A DNA stretch of 64,000 bases from Streptomyces mobaraensis NBRC 13819 = DSM 40847 (lineage in GTDB: Bacteria > Actinomycetota > Actinomycetes > Streptomycetales > Streptomycetaceae), in the NCBI RefSeq assembly GCF_017916255.1, contig NZ_CP072827.1:6101501-6165500 (forward strand). Reading direction: 5' to 3'. Shown here one piece after another: positions 62,101 to 64,000 of this stretch. The position numbers and the translations under genes were made by a program. Numbering within the stretch: position 1 is the stretch's first letter; each line of letters opens with the position of its first letter. Under the pieces are notes generated by a model. That model had not been told where the DNA came from. It made no database searches and saw only the letters and a program-made list of their open reading frames with translations.

Positions 62101-62243
62101 ACCGTACGGGTCGAGGGGCCCGCCGCCGCGCGGACGGCGGCGTCGAACTCCTCGCCGCATCCGACCCGGACGGCTGCCAGGGCCCGACCGGCGGCGGAGA
62201 GCCACCCGGAACGGCACCGGCCGACGGCGCACCGGCGGGATGA
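59190..62243 (+). CDS. Degenerate condensation-adenylation NRPS-like protein
   Basis: 1017 residues from GTG 59190 (GGGAG seven bases upstream). Residues about 50-500 resemble a condensation domain, but the HHxxxDG motif is HRALLDA at 217-223, losing the catalytic second His. Residues about 525-1000 resemble an adenylation domain (LTYARLNARANRLARHL, GELYIAGTPLAMGYAG, RTAGRFPADPYGP). The Ser/Thr/Gly-rich ATP loop is replaced by ATRTTNTNHHTVVVPHSA, YRTGD reads YRTGRG, and the C-terminal A8-A10 cores and thiolation domain are absent. The frame is open throughout, so it may be a decayed DhbF or a repurposed scaffold. Confidence 0.8.
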   Translation: MTVRTLDRFPLPPSAVRESAPGDARENARENALENSLENSRERTAPEAAAPPGLRLTAAQRELWSRPGREQGGATQVSATSVTAAPITAAPITAAYREIRGPLDPVLFAEALHRTVGEADALRMRVVDTPDGPRQRPIAIEPPGHGFPLCAADLRVTEGMGETGGGDGGEDPEAFRTALTWMRADLVRGFDPDGGPLFAYALFRVGDRRWLWYRRVHRALLDAHGHRLVDRRVAEVYTALAAGEDPGPSPFGRLADLVAEDAAYRASPARERDRAYWRSRLAHPTVGDDDASHTSSDHHRHPHPTGNTFHLDAETTAGLCELAASVRGSRTGLLLAAQALHLCRATGRRDVFLGLPLPGRTGPAALRVPGTVRNTVPLRLAVSPDATLAGLVRQADDAVREARAHQRYRRADLRRDLGLPAGHPALAGPLVDVVPAVEPVAFAGAPSTLHALTPEKTGEGAAVTFRFPSGETADEGLRVDTWTDHPSEPQEQRHALHALLTRLPALDPHVPLSDLSLVPDEEHERALREGNDTAVPVPATTAIGPFEARAARTPEATALVAGDERLTYARLNARANRLARHLTTLGVRPGTFAAVDLPWSTAGVVALLAVLKAGGACLFSGEGEARGKDSHAIGGPRAAGPYGEPTVPVCVLTTASTRSACSARSAEGPRTVLLDDPDLPAVLAAHPPVDPARALTPHDPAYATRTTNTNHHTVVVPHSALDNRLRWLQHHHPLTPADRLLLQGPSSPDTLAVEVLWPLREGATLVLAAPETGETGTSGTSGNEAADGRASGCGADAPAAETGPDDRPDEAGEAGAPVPSPARRVREHGITVARFDTAALRKFLGAPEAGECGRLRHVLTGGEPPDQATADRFTRLLPHTALHHHFGPPEAPSAAHRTWAPEGAAPHGTVRPVWNARLHVLDPALRPCPPGVPGELYIAGTPLAMGYAGHPARTAGRFPADPYGPPGTRMYRTGRGARRRADGGVELLAASDPDGCQGPTGGGEPPGTAPADGAPAG
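59265..59312. repeat. 12-bp in-frame repeat (RENA/LENS)
   Basis: Four 12-bp units of GAGAAC(G/T)C(C/G)C(G/T)(C/G) type encode ENAR-ENAL-ENSL-ENSR near the N-terminus of the NRPS-like protein. The same kind of 12-bp ENAQ repeat occurs in the diacylglycerol-kinase-like gene at 48117-48164. Confidence 0.8.
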
Positions 62244-62352
62244 CTTGCCCCCCGCCATCAAGCTCCGGCCTCGGCGGATGCCGCCGCCGAGGCCGGTCGA
62301 ACGCGACACGGGTACGCTGGCCCGCCCGGGCGCCGTTCACGGCCCGGGACGT

Positions 62353-63285
62353 ATGACGGGGACGAGAGACGACGGGGTGAGGCCCTTGCCCAGCACACCG
62401 GGTGAGCCGGGCGCGGCGCATACGACCGGAAGGCCGGGCGCCACCGGTACCGCGGGCGACTCCGGCACTTCCGGCCCGGCCGCCGGCGCGTCCTCCGCAC
62501 CCCGTACGCACGCCTCGCCCACAGCGTCACCCCAGCCCCCCGACGCCCAGGGGCAACCGGGAAACACCCCCCTCCGCCCCCGGATCCTGGGCCGCGACCC
62601 GCTCCCCGCCCCCTGGATCCCGGGAGCGGGCACGGGCGCCCCCGCCCTCTGGCTGCTGCGCATGCCGGACCGGGACCGCCCGACCCCTCGCGAGGAGTAC
62701 GAGACGGTCCTGGACGCGAGCGAACGCGCCCGCGCCGCATCCTTCGTCCGGGACCTGCACCGCGACCGCTACATCGCCGCGCACCTCGCGCTGCGCCGGC
62801 TGCTCGGCGCGTACCTGGACGTGGCCCCGGCAGCCGTCGAACTGTTCCGCGAACCCTGCCCCTGCTGCGGCGCCCCGCACGGCCGCCCGGCGGCGGCCGG
62901 CGCGTCACTGCGCTTCAACCTCTCCCACGCCGGCGAACTGGCCCTGCTCGCCTTCGCGGACACGCCGGTCGGGGCGGACGTGGAGGAGGTGCAGCCGGCG
63001 TCGGTCGTCGACAGCGTCGGCCGCTCGCTGCACCCCCGGGAGGTGGCCGAACTGGAATCCCTCCCGCCCGCCGACCGGACGACGGCCTTCTCCCGCTGCT
63101 GGACACGCAAGGAGGCGTACCTCAAGGGCACCGGCACCGGCCTCGCGGAACGCCTGTCGGTGACGTACGTGGGCTGCGGCCCACGCCCCACGTCACCCCC
63201 CGGCTGGACCCTGTCCGACGTCGAGGCCCCCCAGGGCTACACGGCCGCGGCGGCCTTCGCGACCCCCGAACCGCCCACCGCCTGA
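62353..63285 (+). CDS. 4'-Phosphopantetheinyl transferase (Sfp-like)
   Basis: 310 residues from ATG 62353. It transfers phosphopantetheine from CoA to carrier proteins of NRPS or PKS. The core motifs are ERARAASFVRDLHRDRYIAAH, the CPCCGAPHG loop, LRFNLSHAG, the Mg-binding VGADVEEV (GxDxE) and RCWTRKEAYLKGTGTGL (WxxKEAxxK). The first 75 residues are a low-complexity Thr/Ala/Pro tail, and a start further downstream cannot be excluded; a TTG at 62245 would lengthen it. It follows the NRPS-like gene by about 110 bases and would activate the missing carrier. Confidence 0.9.
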   Translation: MTGTRDDGVRPLPSTPGEPGAAHTTGRPGATGTAGDSGTSGPAAGASSAPRTHASPTASPQPPDAQGQPGNTPLRPRILGRDPLPAPWIPGAGTGAPALWLLRMPDRDRPTPREEYETVLDASERARAASFVRDLHRDRYIAAHLALRRLLGAYLDVAPAAVELFREPCPCCGAPHGRPAAAGASLRFNLSHAGELALLAFADTPVGADVEEVQPASVVDSVGRSLHPREVAELESLPPADRTTAFSRCWTRKEAYLKGTGTGLAERLSVTYVGCGPRPTSPPGWTLSDVEAPQGYTAAAAFATPEPPTA

Positions 63286-63368
63286 CGCCGCCCCCAGCCC
63301 TCGCCGCCCTTCACCCGAACGGAGCAGTCCCGTGCCCGCCGCGCCGGGCGTGCTGCGAAGGTGAGGGC

Positions 63369-63632
63369 ATGGCCTCCAAGCGCAAGTCCTCGACGAGCGG
63401 TCCGTCCCGCGCCGGTTCCGCGGGGAGCCGGCTGCGGGAGGTGGCGACGACAGGGCGGGTCGTCCTGTTGGTCGTCGCCGTGCTGGCGCTCGTCTTCGTC
63501 TTCGAGAACACCCGGCACGTCACGATCCGGATCATCGGCCCCGAGGTGTCGGCGCCGCTGTGGCTCGCGCTCGCCGCGATGCTGGTGATCGGCTGGCTGC
63601 TGGGGCGGTTCGTGACCGTACGCCGTCGATGA
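63369..63632 (+). CDS. LapA-domain small membrane protein
   Basis: 87 residues. A basic N-terminal tail is followed by two hydrophobic segments, VVLLVVAVLALVFVFENT (about 30-48) and PLWLALAAMLVIGWLLGRF (about 63-81). The first has the FENTxxVxIRIIGP pattern of LapA/YciS-like proteins. These short inner-membrane proteins have an unclear role in actinomycetes, which lack LPS. GAAGGTGAGGGC precedes the ATG. It is monocistronic, with a terminator downstream. Confidence 0.83.
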   Translation: MASKRKSSTSGPSRAGSAGSRLREVATTGRVVLLVVAVLALVFVFENTRHVTIRIIGPEVSAPLWLALAAMLVIGWLLGRFVTVRRR

Positions 63633-63664
63633 CGCGCGCGGGCGCGGACGGTGTCAATACGCCT

Positions 63665-63697
63665 CGGGCCCCCGCCTCTTGCGAGACGGGGGCCCGA
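63665..63697. terminator. Bidirectional terminator between lapA-like gene and tRNA-Lys
   Basis: CGGGCCCCCGCCTC and GAGACGGGGGCCCG form a 14-bp stem with one G-U pair and a 4-base loop (TTGC). It lies between the plus-strand LapA gene and the minus-strand tRNA, and can serve both. Confidence 0.8.
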
Positions 63698-63705
63698 ATT
63701 CCAGT

Positions 63706-63778
63706 GCGCCACCAGGGACTCGAACCCCGGACCTGCTGATTAAGAGTCAGCCGCTCTAACCAACTGAGCTAGCGGCGC
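63706..63778 (-). tRNA. tRNA-Lys (anticodon CUU)
   Basis: 73 nucleotides. Acceptor stem GCGCCGC pairs with GTGGCGC (one G-U); the D-arm is GCTCAGTTGGTTAGAGC. The anticodon stem-loop GCTGA-CTCTTAA-TCAGC gives CTT. The T-arm has GGTTCGAGTCC. CCA is not encoded. No integrase or att repeat is seen beside it. Confidence 0.96.
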
Positions 63779-63880
63779 GGGAAGAAAATTATCAGATCTT
63801 CCGGCCGAAGCAAATGCGGCCAGGGGCTGGTTACCCTGTGCTGCCCCTTGTGCGTCATGCGTGGTCGCGGCCTCCTCGCC

Positions 63881-64000
63881 TCAGCTCCAAGGCGACACCA
63901 GCCCCGCCTCATAAGCGGTGATCACCAGCTGCACCCGGTCCCGGGCGCCCAGCTTCGTGAGCAGTCGCGACACGTGCGACTTGGCCGTGGCCACCGTGAT
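63881..64000 (-). CDS. LuxR/NarL-type response regulator, C-terminal fragment
   Basis: Only the last 39 codons are in the window. They encode the second half of a GerE/LuxR helix-turn-helix: ITVATAKSHVSRLLTKLGAR then DRVQLVITAYEAGLV. The protein is therefore most likely a NarL/FixJ response regulator of a two-component pair. The rest, including the receiver domain, lies beyond position 64000. The stop codon is at 63881-63883, about 100 bases from the 5' end of tRNA-Lys, which is also read on the minus strand. Confidence 0.88.
   Translation of the reverse strand: MTVATAKSHVSRLLTKLGARDRVQLVITAYEAGLVSPWS

Noticed and set aside
63706..63778. tRNA-Lys as an integration site of a genomic island
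   Set aside because: No integrase, no repeated tRNA 3' fragment and no phage genes are visible within the window.

Overview
The window is typical Streptomyces chromosome. GC content is very high, start codons are often GTG or TTG behind GGAGG-type ribosome binding sites, and neighbouring genes often overlap by ATGA or GTGA. Diagnostic actinomycete families include XRE/DUF5753 with DUF397, DUF6314, a CNBD encapsulin with 2-methylisoborneol synthase, and Ccr. Most of it is ordinary chromosomal gene content. A more accessory-looking stretch lies at about 14-31 kb, and a siderophore-type cluster lies at 54-63 kb.

Left part (0-14 kb). There is a radical SAM protein, a MerR-peroxiredoxin fusion behind a textbook MerR-type promoter, a BCCT transporter and a glycerate kinase. 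Next come the phosphatidylethanolamine pair psd-pssA. Reading leftwards from 13924 to 7867 is a tightly coupled five-gene ethylmalonyl-CoA operon (ccr, ecm, mcl, mch, mcd). It turns crotonyl-CoA into mesaconyl-CoA and beyond, and supplies ethylmalonyl-CoA and glyoxylate or propionyl units.

Accessory stretch (14-31 kb). It contains a 2-methylisoborneol operon (family 2B encapsulin shell, terpene cyclase with a long disordered cargo-loading N-terminus, GPP methyltransferase). It also has an XRE/DUF397/DUF397 operon divergent from four tiny overlapping genes, two of which carry CxxC motifs. A 5'-truncated HTH regulator sits beside an NmrA-like gene. A coupled EACC1-caspase-transmembrane pair resembles predicted conflict/defence modules. 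An SDR and a double Lrp regulator are followed by an array of about 11 x 20 bp repeats and an MHS transporter. A gamma-carbonic-anhydrase-like gene is bracketed by mobile-element-like inverted repeats.

Middle (31-54 kb). It holds a TetR regulator, a tandem 3-hydroxyacyl-CoA dehydrogenase, a HEAT-repeat protein, a 27-residue cationic peptide gene with its own terminators, and an MFS exporter fused to carboxypeptidase-regulatory-like domains. A quinone-reductase-type MDR enzyme lies behind a SoxR-like operator. Further on are a methyltransferase, a flavin monooxygenase, an aldo/keto reductase, a short flavin amine oxidase, a diacylglycerol-kinase-like protein, TetR and NTF2-like proteins, and M20 and S9 peptidases.

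Right part (54-64 kb). A perfect iron box precedes 2,3-dihydroxybenzoate genes (dhbA, dhbC, dhbE, dhbB). After them come a strongly degenerate condensation-adenylation protein and a phosphopantetheinyl transferase. No aryl carrier domain is visible, so the local pathway looks incomplete or reliant on genes elsewhere. The window ends with a LapA-like membrane protein, tRNA-Lys(CUU), and the 3' end of a LuxR-type response regulator. In-frame or intergenic GC-rich tandem repeats recur throughout (units of 9, 10, 12, 15, 18, 20 and 25 bp).
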